This document shows, one piece after another, positions 1 through 9,800 of a DNA stretch of 64,000 bases; the stretch's first letter is position 1; every line of letters begins with the position of its first letter. This DNA comes from Caulobacter sp. SLTY (GTDB lineage Bacteria; Pseudomonadota; Alphaproteobacteria; Caulobacterales; Caulobacteraceae), in the NCBI RefSeq assembly GCF_009905535.1, contig NZ_JAAALA010000003.1, positions 109,203 through 173,202 on the forward strand, in the 5' to 3' direction. The notes below the pieces were generated by a model. It searched no databases and had not been told where the DNA came from. It worked only from the letters and a program-made list of their open reading frames with translations. Made by a program: the position numbers and the translations under genes.

Positions 1-2167
1 AGCGTTCCAGCGACGGCAGCTGCTCGTGGGGAACGCGCTCGCCGGGCGTGAAGTCGGCCAGGGCGCCCAGCATGTAGCGCAGGCTGTTGCGCAGCTTGCG
101 ATAGGCGTCGGAGACGCCGGCCAGGATGGTCTTTCCGATCCGCTGGTCGTCCGTGTAGTCGGTCAGGGCCACCCACATGCGCAGGATTTCGGCGCCCGAT
201 TCCTTGATGATGTCGGCCGGGTGGATGACGTTGCCCAGCGACTTCGACATCTTCTTGCCCTGCTCATCCAGGGTGAAGCCGTGGGTGACCACCGCCTTGT
301 AGGGGGCCACGCCGCGGGTGCCGCAAGCCTCCAGCAGGGACGACTGGAACCAGCCGCGATGCTGGTCGGAGCCTTCGGAATAGAGGTCGGCGGGCCAGCG
401 GCTGTTGTTGCGACCCTCCAGGGTGAAGGCGTGGGTCGAGCCGCTGTCGAACCAGACGTCGAGGATGTCGTCGACCTTCTCGTAGCGGTCCGCGTCGCGG
501 TCGCCCAGGAAGTCCGAGGCGGGGCGCAGATACCAGGCGTCAGCGCCCTCGGCGGCGATCAGGTCGGTGATCCGCTGGTTGACGGAGGCATCGACCAGAG
601 GCTGGCCGGTTTCCTTGTCGACGAACATGGCCAGCGGCGTGCCCCAGGCGCGCTGGCGGCTGATCAGCCAGTCGGGCCGGGTCTCGACCATGCCGCGGAT
701 GCGGTTGCGGCCGCCTTCCGGATAGAAGGAGGTGGCGTCGATGGCGGCCAGCGCCTTCTCACGCAGCGTCGGCCCCTGCCCTTCGCCGTCCATGCGGACA
801 AACCACTGCGGGGTGTTGCGGAAGATCACCGGCGCCTTGGAGCGCCAGCTGTGGGGATAGCTGTGTTCCAGCCGCCCCCGGGCCAGCAGCGTGCCGGCCT
901 CGATCAGCTTTTCCATCACCGCGCCGTTGGCCGGCCCGAACTTGCCCACCTTCTTGCCCTCGGTCTCCAGCACCTTGAGGCCGGCGAACAGGGGGACGTG
1001 GGGATAGTAGGCGCCGTCGGGATCGACGGTTTCGGGTATGTCGCGATGGCCGTGCGCCAGCCAGACATTGTAGTCGTCCGCGCCGTGGCCGGGCGCGGTG
1101 TGGACGAAGCCCGTGCCGGCGTCGTCGGTGACGTGGTCGCCGGACAGCAGGGGAACGCCGAAGCCAAAGCCGGCCTTGTCGTCCGCGTCCGGGGCCAGGG
1201 CGGCCAGCGGGTGGGCGGTGGCCAGCGCGCCCGGATCGACGGCCTGAAGCCGGGTCCAGCCGGCGGCCTTGGCGGCCTTGAGCACCTCTTCGGCCAGCTT
1301 GTCGGCCAGCACCAGCCGCTCGCCCGGCCGGGTCCAGGGCTGGAACTCCAGGCCCTCTTCCAGGGCGTCGACGCGGTAGAGGCCGTAGTCGATGGCCGGG
1401 TTGTAGCTGATCGCCCGGTTGGCGGGGATGGTCCAGGGGGTGGTGGTCCAGATCACCACCGAAGCGTCCTCAAGACCGCGGGTGACCGGGAACTTCACCC
1501 AGATGGTCGGGCTGACGTGGTCGGCGTATTCGATCTCCGCCTCGGCCAGGGAGGTGCGCTCGACCGGGCTCCACATCACCGGCTTGGAGCCGCGATAGAG
1601 CTGGCCCGTGGCGACGAATTTGTGGAATTCCGCAACGATGGTCGCCTCGCTGGTGAAGTCCATCGTGGCGTACCGGTTTTCCCAGTCGCCCAGAACGCCC
1701 AGGCGCTTGAAGCCCTCCATCTGGACGCCGATCCAGTGGCTGGCGAACTCGCGGCAACGGCTGCGGAATTCGGACGAGGGGACCTCGTCCTTGGCCCGGC
1801 CCTTGGCCTTGAACTCCTTCTCGATCTCCCACTCGATGGGCAGGCCGTGGCAGTCCCAGCCAGGCACGAAGTCGACGTCGAAGCCGAGCAGGAAGCGGCT
1901 GCGGACCACGAAGTCCTTCAGCGTCTTGTCCAGGGCGTGGCCGATGTGGATGGCGCCGTTGGCGTAGGGCGGGCCGTCGTGCAGCACGAACAGCGGGGCG
2001 CCGGATGCCTGACGGTCGGCGCGGATGGCGTTGTAGAGGTCGGCCTCCTCCCAGGCCTTGAGGATCTCGGGCTCGAGCTTGGGCAGCCCGGCCCGCATCG
2101 GGAACGGGGTGTCGGGGAGAAAGACGGTTTCGCGGTAGTCGCGGGCAGGTGTGGCGTCGTCGGCCAT
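1..2167 (-). CDS. ileS: Isoleucyl-tRNA synthetase, N-terminal three quarters (runs off window edge)
   Basis: Charges tRNA-Ile with isoleucine in the cytoplasm (class I aminoacyl-tRNA synthetase). Translation of the minus strand from the ATG at 2165-2167 gives a protein starting MADDATPARDYRETVFLP. It has the HIGH-type motif GAIHIGHAL about 60 residues in, the family stretch PGWDCHGLPIEWE, and the class I KMSKS motif (KMSKSLGN) near residue 640, at about 230-255. About 722 codons are inside the window. The family is usually 900-1000 residues, so the anticodon-binding C-terminus lies beyond base 1. The long open frame on the plus strand here is only a high-GC shadow. The identification is firm. 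Confidence 0.97.
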   Translation of the reverse strand, partial: MADDATPARDYRETVFLPDTPFPMRAGLPKLEPEILKAWEEADLYNAIRADRQASGAPLFVLHDGPPYANGAIHIGHALDKTLKDFVVRSRFLLGFDVDFVPGWDCHGLPIEWEIEKEFKAKGRAKDEVPSSEFRSRCREFASHWIGVQMEGFKRLGVLGDWENRYATMDFTSEATIVAEFHKFVATGQLYRGSKPVMWSPVERTSLAEAEIEYADHVSPTIWVKFPVTRGLEDASVVIWTTTPWTIPANRAISYNPAIDYGLYRVDALEEGLEFQPWTRPGERLVLADKLAEEVLKAAKAAGWTRLQAVDPGALATAHPLAALAPDADDKAGFGFGVPLLSGDHVTDDAGTGFVHTAPGHGADDYNVWLAHGHRDIPETVDPDGAYYPHVPLFAGLKVLETEGKKVGKFGPANGAVMEKLIEAGTLLARGRLEHSYPHSWRSKAPVIFRNTPQWFVRMDGEGQGPTLREKALAAIDATSFYPEGGRNRIRGMVETRPDWLISRQRAWGTPLAMFVDKETGQPLVDASVNQRITDLIAAEGADAWYLRPASDFLGDRDADRYEKVDDILDVWFDSGSTHAFTLEGRNNSRWPADLYSEGSDQHRGWFQSSLLEACGTRGVAPYKAVVTHGFTLDEQGKKMSKSLGNVIHPADIIKESGAEILRMWVALTDYTDDQRIGKTILAGVSDAYRKLRNSLRYMLGALADFTPGERVPHEQLPSLER

Positions 2168-2477
2168 GATGGGGCGCTCGGATGAAATGTGCGGGGATCG
2201 GACGGGGTCGTTCCCGGCGCGCGCGACCGATGCCGGCGGCGTCACGCCGGGCGGATAATTCGCGCCGTCATCCGATCACGGGTCATGCAGGGGCTCTAAC
2301 AGAGCGTGCCACTCAATGCCAGCCCAACCCATCCGTCATCCCGGGCGGAGCGGCGAAGCCGCGTAGACCCGGGACCCAGGTGTGACAGAGCGCGGTATCG
2401 CGGCCGCGAAAGTCAGCGCGCGGCCCACCTGGGTCCCGGCTCTCCGCGCTACGCGCTCCGGCCGGGATGACGAGGGA
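2168..2477. other. Intergenic region between ileS and the holin-like gene, mostly a palindromic repeat
   Basis: About 310 bases without a convincing gene. The left third should hold the ileS promoter and leader, but no clear -35/-10 pair was picked out. The right part is the long imperfect palindrome listed separately at 2335-2471. Confidence 0.6.
2335..2471. repeat. Intergenic palindromic repeat, family C (GTCATCCCGG ends)
   Basis: An imperfect inverted repeat bounded by GTCATCCCGG on the left and CCGGGATGAC on the right. Inside are GACCCGGGACCCAGGTG and its partner CACCTGGGTCCCGG. A second copy with the same ends and the same GGGACCCAGG core lies at 52972-53107, and a sequence-diverged relative lies at 26950-27082. 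It sits at the 3' side of the holin-like gene, so a role in transcript termination or 3'-end stability is possible. Confidence 0.8.
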
Positions 2478-2837
2478 TCATGATTTCCCGCCTTGCGCCT
2501 CGCCGACCAGCTTGTCGCCGATCCAGCTGCAGACGCCGATCACGATGGCGCCCCAGAAGGCCGGCCAGAAGCCGTCGACCACCAAGCCCTTCATCACCAA
2601 GCCGACCAGCCCCAGCACCGCCGCGTTGATGACCAGCAGGAACAGGCCGAAGGTGACCAGGGTGATCGGGAAGGTGATCACCACCAGGATCGGCTTGACG
2701 ATGGCATTGGCGATACCGAGCAGGAAGGCGGCGATCAGCAGGCTGGGCCAGCCTGCCGTGTCGATGCCGGGAACCCACTGCTGGGCCAGCCAGAAGCCGG
2801 CGACGGTGAAGGCGAACTGGACGAGGAAGCGGAGCAT
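2478..2837 (-). CDS. Phage holin family-type small membrane protein (four TM segments)
   Basis: A 119-residue protein with four hydrophobic segments, at about residues 4-22, 30-50, 55-80 and 88-106, and a short basic tail. The layout and the GIANAIVKPIL / LPITL-like loop match the small four-TM phage holin superfamily IV (YvlD-like), which is widespread in chromosomes and not evidence of a prophage. The function in bacteria is not established. Its ATG directly follows the TAG of the upstream gene (2838-2840), so the two genes are probably co-transcribed and translationally coupled. The family assignment rests on topology and a few motif residues. Confidence 0.8.
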   Translation of the reverse strand: MLRFLVQFAFTVAGFWLAQQWVPGIDTAGWPSLLIAAFLLGIANAIVKPILVVITFPITLVTFGLFLLVINAAVLGLVGLVMKGLVVDGFWPAFWGAIVIGVCSWIGDKLVGEAQGGKS

Positions 2838-3425
2838 CTACTGCGGCTGCTCCGGCGCCGAGATCTGGGCCGAGATGACGCCGTCCCAGGGGGCGCGTTC
2901 GATCCTCAGGGTCGGACCCTTGGCGTCGCGGGTCGCCTTGGCGTCGGCATAGCTGACGATCACCTGCACCGGCCGGTCGCTGAGCACCGTGAAATCGCAG
3001 ACCGCGACCAGGGTCTTGGCCCCGCTGAGCCAGGGGGCCTGGGGGCTGGACCGGCGGATCACCGTGCCGCCGCAGGCGCGGGCCCCGACCTGGATCGCCA
3101 GGGCCTGGGTCGCGCCCTCGCCCTGGGAGGTCGAGGTGCCGGTGGCGCGGGCGATGTAGCGGCCGGCGGTCATGGCGGGGATGGTGCACATCGCCTGGGT
3201 CTGGCTGATCACCCGGCAGGCGGCAGGTGGGATCTCCGGCTGGCTGTAGCCGGGGAAGGCCCGCGGGGGGCCGAGCGGCACGACCGGGGCGGCCGGCGTC
3301 GGAGTCGGGGCGGCCGCCGAAGGGGCCTTGCCGGCCGGAGCCGGAGCCGCCTTCGGCTGCTGGGCTGCGACGACGCCCGCCGCCAGGACGGTGAGGGCCA
3401 GGCCCAGGGAAACGGTCTTGATCAC
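2838..3425 (-). CDS. Secreted hypothetical protein with Ala/Pro-rich linker
   Basis: 195 residues. A typical Sec signal peptide covers about residues 1-21 (a basic MIK start, then a hydrophobic stretch ending VVAAQ). A low-complexity Ala/Pro linker follows to about residue 50, then a globular domain with four cysteines (in CRVISQ, AMCTIP, RACGG, AVCDF) that could form disulphides in the periplasm. I do not recognise the family. The stop abuts the start of the holin-like gene and the next gene upstream is 18 bases away, so it is probably the middle gene of a three-gene minus-strand operon. Confidence 0.7.
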   Translation of the reverse strand: MIKTVSLGLALTVLAAGVVAAQQPKAAPAPAGKAPSAAAPTPTPAAPVVPLGPPRAFPGYSQPEIPPAACRVISQTQAMCTIPAMTAGRYIARATGTSTSQGEGATQALAIQVGARACGGTVIRRSSPQAPWLSGAKTLVAVCDFTVLSDRPVQVIVSYADAKATRDAKGPTLRIERAPWDGVISAQISAPEQPQ

Positions 3426-3443
3426 GGGATTCTCCGATAGGGC

Positions 3444-3731
3444 TCAGGCGGCGTCGCGGCGGATGACACCCCGGCTTTCCATGGCCGACTGGAGCGTATT
3501 GATCTTGTTGAACAGATCAACCGCCCCGTCCAGGTCGAGCACCAGGCGGCAGACCGGGCGGGCCTGTTTGGCGCCGACGTCATCGGCCCGTTCGACACAG
3601 AACTCGATGCGCAGGGTGCGGCCGTCAAAGGTCATGCGGTGGGCCTTGTCGGCGAAGGTCTCGGCCAGTTCGGGACGGTCGATATAGGTGGGGACGGGAG
3701 TCGCCGACGGGGCGGGCGTGGATTTGGCCAT
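3444..3731 (-). CDS. Conserved small cytoplasmic hypothetical protein
   Basis: 95 residues with no signal peptide or membrane segment. After a Pro/Ala-rich start comes a compact domain with YIDRPELAETFADK, then MTFDGRTLRIEFCVERAD, then RLVLDLDGAVDLFNKI. The alternating beta pattern and a terminal helix resemble small DUF3467-like proteins, but I cannot confirm membership. It is the first gene of the three-gene minus-strand set. A good purine-rich ribosome site (GGAGGAACACCC) precedes the ATG at 3731. Confidence 0.65.
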   Translation of the reverse strand: MAKSTPAPSATPVPTYIDRPELAETFADKAHRMTFDGRTLRIEFCVERADDVGAKQARPVCRLVLDLDGAVDLFNKINTLQSAMESRGVIRRDAA

Positions 3732-3798
3732 GGGTGTTCCTCCGGACGATGCGGGTCGTTCGATCGCCCGCGGTTGATGGATGGTGGGTCAAAACGCA

Positions 3799-3826
3799 GA
3801 CGGGCCGGTCAGATGACCGGCCCGTC
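3799..3826 (-). terminator. Rho-independent terminator of the giant autotransporter gene
   Basis: Perfect 13-bp arms (GACGGGCCGGTCA / TGACCGGCCCGTC) around a 2-base loop. On the minus strand they are followed by TGCGTTTTGACCC. It lies 24 bases after the autotransporter stop at 3850 and before the promoter region of the next minus-strand gene, so it isolates the two units. Confidence 0.85.
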
Positions 3827-3849
3827 CACGTGTTGGTCAGGCCTGGAGC

Positions 3850-6800
3850 CTACCAGCGCCAGCGCAGGCCGAGGCTGGCGTCGGTCGACTGGTAGTCGTC
3901 CTTGAACTTGACGCCCAGGTTCAGGAAGGCGCTGAACCGGTCGTCAGCCCCGAAGACGTTGATCGTGCCGCCGACTTCACCGAACGAGCCGGAGAAGTCG
4001 TCGTTGATCGTCAGGTCCGGACCGGCCGAGTCGATCAGCAGGCCGTTGTCGCCCTCGAACTCGTTCCAGTAGCGGGCCACCAGGGTCCACTTGCTGGAGA
4101 AGGTCCCGTGATCGGCGTTGAGGCCGATCCGGCCGCCGAGGCTGACGCGGAAGCTGGTCTGGTCGTCCCAGACGATGTCGGCGCCGGGGACGGACACCGC
4201 ATCGATCTCGGAGTTCAGGTAGGACAGCGAACCGATCGGCTCGAAGAAGCCGTTGGCGCCGATCGGCATCGACCAGCCGCCTTCGACCTGGACACCGAGG
4301 CTGTCGACCGAACCCGAGAAGATGTTCGAGCCGGCCGGAGCCAGGGTGACGGCCTGGTGGTTATAGTCCAGCGAGTTGCCGTTCAGGATGCCGTCGACGA
4401 AGAAGGCGCCCGAGACGTAGCTGCCGTACAGGCCGTAGGTCATGCCGTCGAACGAGGTAAGGGTCGGCGAGGCGTCGAAGTTGACGTCGCTGTCCACGAA
4501 GCCGACCTGGCCGCCGATGACCCAGGCCTTGCCCGAACCGCCGCCCATGAAGTCCAGGCCGGCGATCAGGGCGACCGTCGACTGGTCGTAGGAGGTGTCG
4601 AAGCTGTAGGTCACCCCGAACAGGTCGTAGCTGTTGACCAGGTCGCGCTCGGCGGCAGACCCGGCGATCTTGACCCAGATACCGGCGCCGTTGCCGTCGA
4701 TCCCGCCCAGCTGGCTGCGCAGGTCGGCCTGGCGCTCGAACCACGAACCGGTGGTGGTGTACCAGATGCTCTGGACCGCCTGGCCGAGGGTGGTGAACTC
4801 GAAGGCTTCACCGTCGGGCAGACCGACCAGGACGTGCTGCTTGTTGCCGTTCAGGGTCAGGTCATAGAAGAACAGGCCCTTGTCCAGCACCCCGTCCGCC
4901 GAGTTGAGGTCGGCGCGCCAGAAGTCGGACGCCGCGTTCAGCGAGAAGTGGGTCGCCGCGGTGGTCCCGGCGCCGGAGACATCCACCAGCACGATGCCGG
5001 TCGGGTTGAAGGCCCCGAAGGCGTTGGCGCTGACGTCGTTGACCAGGATCGAGGTCGAGCCGGCCGTGCTGCCGCCGGTGAGGCTGAGGCAGTCGGCGGC
5101 GGCCAGGACCGCGCAGCTGGTCTGGGTCGTCGGGCCGAGGTCCGCGTCCATCACCAGCAGGCTGGAGCCCGAACCGGTGAAGGTCGCGCCCGAGGCCAGG
5201 ATGCGGTCGTTGATCTGGGCGTCGGACACCGCCGTGAGGGTGGTGCCGCTGGAGCCGAAGACGATCCGGCCGCTGTTGTTCCAGGTCTCCAGGTTGCTGA
5301 TGGTCAGCGTCGAGGCGCCGAGGGTCGGTTCGCCCACCACCAGCAGGCCGCTGTTGGTGAAGGTGTCGGCCCCGGCCCCGAAGTCGAAGCTGGTCGCCAC
5401 GCCGTTGGCGTTGGTGAAGATCGCGCCCGTGTTGTTGAGCACGTCCGCGCCGGCGCTGAAGGTGGAAGCGCCGGTGGTGTGCCAGCTGGTCACCGAGCTG
5501 TTGTTGAACACCACGTTGCCCGTCAGGCCCGCGAAGTTCACCCGCCCGTTGATGCGGCCGGCGTTGTTGACGATCACGCTGCCGCCGATGCCCCGGATGG
5601 CCAGGTCGTCGTAGCCGGTGATGGTGTTGTCGGTCGACCGCACCGTCGTGCCCGCGCCGATGTTCAGGGTGGTGGTCCCGCCCGCGGCGTTGTTCAGGTC
5701 GACGACCCAGGAGGTGGCCCCCGCGCCGGCCCCGACGATGGTCGAGCCCGTGCCGGTGCCGATGGTCACCGCGCCGCCGCCCGAGGTGGTGCGGATGGCG
5801 CTGCCATTGACGTCCTGGATGGTCCGGCCGTTGGCGATGGCGACCGTGATGGCCCCCGTGCCCGTCGTGGAGGCGTTGATCGCCGCCGCGCCGGCGCCCG
5901 TGGCCGTGACGTTCTGGTTGACGTTGACCGCCGTGGTCCCGGTCCCGCCGTTGCTGGTCAGGATGCCGTTGGCGCCGCCGGTGACCGTGGCGTTGTTGGT
6001 CACCGTCAGGGCAGCCCCGGTGGTCGCCGCCTGGATGCCGTCCGCGCCGGCGCCGACCGTGGCGTTGGTGACGATGGTCACCGCGCCACCGCCCGAGCTG
6101 GCGTTGATGCCGTCGCCCGTGGCGGTGATGGTCGAGCCCGCCAGGGTGTCGATGGTGATCACCCCGGCGCCGGAGGCCGCCGCCAGGATGCCGACGTCGC
6201 CGGCAACGATCGTGCCGGTGGTGTCGATGTCGATCCCGCCGGTGGTGCTGGAGGCGTCGATGCCGTCGTCGGTAGCGACCAGGTTGCCGCCGGTCGCCGT
6301 CTGGATGGTGGTGGCGCCCGTGGTGCTGCTGGTGCGGATCGCATCACCGCCGTTGCCGGTGATGACCGCCGAGACGCCGACGTTGACCGTGCCGCCGGTG
6401 CTGCCGGCCACGATGCCGTCGCTGCCGCCGGTGACAGCCGCGATGCTGGTGACCGCAACGTTGCCGCCGGTGCTGGAGGCGTCGATGCCGTCATCGCCCG
6501 CGCCGATGACGGCGCGGGTGACGACCGTCACCGAACCGCCGCCGGAGCTGGCGTTGATGCCATCGCCCGCCGTGGCGGTGATGGTCGAGCCGGCCAGGGT
6601 GTCGATGGTGATCACCCCGGCGCCGGAAGCGACCGCGAGGATGCCCGTGTCGCCCGCGCCGATCGTGCCGGTGGTGTCGATGTCGATCCCGCCGGTGGTG
6701 CTGGAGGCGTCGATGCCGTCGTCGGTAGCGACCAGATTGCCACCGGCCGCCGTCTGGATGGTGGTGGCGCCCGTGGTGCTGCTGGTGCGGATCGCGTCAC

Positions 6801-9800
6801 CGCCGTTGCCGGTGATGACCGCCGAGACGCCGACGTTGACCGTGCCGCCGGTGCTGCCAGCCACGATGCCGTCGCTGCCGCCGGTGACGGCCGCAATGCT
6901 GGTGACCGCAACGTTGCCGCCGGTGCTGGAGGCGTCGATGCCGTCATCGCCCGCGCCGATGACAGCGCGGGTGACGACCGTCACCGAACCGCCGCCGGAA
7001 CTGGCGTTGATGCCATCGCCCGCCGTGGCGGTGATGGTCGAGCCGGCCAGGGTGTCGATGGTGATCACCCCGGCGCCGGAAGCGACCGCGAGGATGCCCG
7101 TGTCGCCCGCGCCGATCGTGCCGGTGGTGTCGATGTCGATCCCGCCGGTGATGCTGAAGGCGTCGATGCCGTCATCGCTGCCGACCAGATTGCCGCCGGC
7201 CACCGTCAGAATGGTGGTGGCGCCGCTGGTGGCGGTCGTCCGGATGGCGTCACCGCCGTTGCCGGTGATGGCCGCGGAGACGCCGACATTGACCGTGCCG
7301 CCGTTGCTGGTGGCCACGATGCCGTCGCTGCCGCCGGTGACGGCCGCGATGCTGGTCACCGAAACGGGGCCGCCGCTGCTGAAGGTGTTGATGCCGTCGC
7401 CGCCCGCGCCGATGGTTGCGCGGGTCACGACCGTCACCGCGCCGCCCGCCGTGCTGGCGTTGATGCCGTCGCCCGCCGTGGCGGTGATGGTCGAGGCCGC
7501 CCCGGTGTCGATGGTGATCGCGCCACCGCCCGTGGACACCACAAAGATGCCGGTGTCGCCGGCCGTGAGGGCCGCGAGGGTGTCGATATCGACCGCGCCG
7601 GTGGTCGTGGAGACGAAGATGGCGTCATCCCCGCCCGAGACCGTTCCGGCCGTGTCGATGTCGACCAGGCCGGTGGTGCTGGTGACCTCGATGCCGTCGT
7701 CGCTGCCGCTCACCGCAGCGCCGGCCGTCGTGAAGACGGTCGAGGTCCCGACGGTGTTGCTGCTGACGATGCCGTCGCCGCCCGTGGCGGTGATCGCGCC
7801 GGCGTTGCCGACGTTGAGCGTGCCGCCGGCGCTGGAGGCGTTGATGCCGTTCCCCGCGGAATTGATGGCGGCGTTGTTGGCCACCTGGACCAGGCCGGTG
7901 CTGGCGCCGGTCGCCAGGATGCCGTTCGAGCCGACACCGGTGGTGTTGATGGTGCTGGTCGAGCCGGTGAAGATCTGCACCCCGCCGGTGGAGTTGGAGA
8001 TGCCGGTGATGCCCGAGGTCACCGCCCAGATCGGACCGCCGGTCGCCTGGATGTTGACCGAGGCGCCGTTGGTGGCCTGGGCGAAGATGCCGTTCGCGTT
8101 GACCGGATCGCCGGCGGTCCCGATGCCGCCGATGGTGTTGAAGATGGTGATCCCGCCGGACGTGCCGGTGCTGACGGCGAAGATGCCGTTCACCGCCGAG
8201 CCGCCGATCGCGCCGCTGTTGTCGATCAGTATGCCGCCGGTGCCCGCCTGGGTGGCGAAGATGCCGTAGCCGCCGCCGCCGTTCAGATTGGCGTTGATCG
8301 CCCCGCTGTTGTTGACCTGGACGATGCCGGTGCTGGCGGCGTTGCCGTTGCCGACCGCGATGCCGTCGAAGCCGGTGTTCAGTTCGCCGCTGTTGGCGAC
8401 GAACACGTAGCCGCCCGCGCCGGTGTTGCTGACCCCGATGCCGGTGCCGGTCAGCGTGGTGATGTTGGCGAAGTTGTAGACCTCGGAAAGGCCGAGGCCG
8501 GTCGATTCAACGACGATGCCGTTGTTGACCGCTCCGATGACGCCGGTGTTGCTGACAAAGCCGAAGCCGTCGATCGCATCGACATTGATGCCGTTGTCGC
8601 TGGACAGGATCTGGCCGCTGTTGGTGACGGCCGCGTTGCCCGCCCCGCCGGTGCTCGCGATGACGCCGACCGCATCGAGCGCGCCGTTGTTCACGAAGAT
8701 ATTGGCGGCGTTATTGATGGTGACGCTGCCGGTGGTCGACAGGCCCGCGACGCCGGCCGAACCCGGGTAGTTCCCGGCCGTGTCGGTGTTGTCGAGGCCG
8801 AGGATGTCGATGACCCCCGTGCCGGTGTTGATGAAGATATCCCCGCCGTCGGTGGAGCCGCCGACGCCCACCGCGCTGTTGCCGGTGATCAGCACGCTCA
8901 GGCCGTTGGCGACATCGATATCGACCGAGCCATCCGCGCCGGTGGCCACGCCGAAGATGCCGCCGGCCCCGTCGGCGTCACCCGCCGCGCCGTCGTCGAT
9001 GGTGATGCTGGCGTTGGCGCCGATGTTGATCTCGACCGCCTCGTCGCCGACCGCGTTGTCGGCCGCCGCGCCGCTTTCGGCATAGACGCCGAAAGCGGTG
9101 CCGTCGGCGTCGGTGTTGCCGACCACGACAGTCAGGCCCGCGCCCGAGGTAACGGTAGCGTCGCCGCCGCCCGAGATGGAGGAGACCCCGTAGTCATCCG
9201 GATCGATGGTGACGCCGGCGCCCAGGGTGACGGTGGCGTCGCCGCTACCGGAGGTCTGGGCGGTTACGCCGATCGAGCCGGCGGTGATGCTGGAGCCATC
9301 GCCGATGACGACCGTGGCGTTGCCGCCGTTGGCCGCGTTGAAGATGCCGGCCCCGACGCCGACCGGCGGAGCGCCGGCCAGCGTGCCTTGGTAGCCGACG
9401 CTGACGTCGCCGTCCGTGCCCAGGTGCACCCCGGCCACGCCGACTTCATAGGTCCCGCCGCCCAGGGCGTTGACGTCGCCGACCACGGTGACGCTGATGT
9501 CGCCCGTGCCTGCGGTGATTTCACCCAGCACGCCGTCGCCATTGACGGCGGTCACGGCGCCGACGTTGCCGGTGTAGTTGATGGTGACGTCACCGCCGGC
9601 CGTCTGGGCCAGGATGCCGGCCGTGGTGGCCTCGATGTCGCCCGAGCCGCTGACGCTGACCGCGCCGCCGCCGCTGGTGGTCGCGACGATGCCGCTGCCG
9701 CCGTTGGAGGTGACCGCGCCGCCCGCGATCACGGTGACCGTGCCGCTGGTAGCCGAGGCGGTGATGGCGTTGCCGCCCGTGCCGGTGACCGCGTTCAGGG

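Noticed and set aside
26..2185. A 719-codon plus-strand frame
   Set aside because: Shadow of ileS, whose class I motifs are clear on the minus strand.
2478..2837. Prophage remnant suggested by the holin-like gene
   Set aside because: No other phage genes are near. This four-TM family is common in chromosomes and the gene is coupled to a secreted housekeeping-type gene.
6131..7489. Regular repeats considered as CRISPR-like or satellite DNA
   Set aside because: The unit is 453 bases, in frame, without spacers, and encodes beta-helix repeats.
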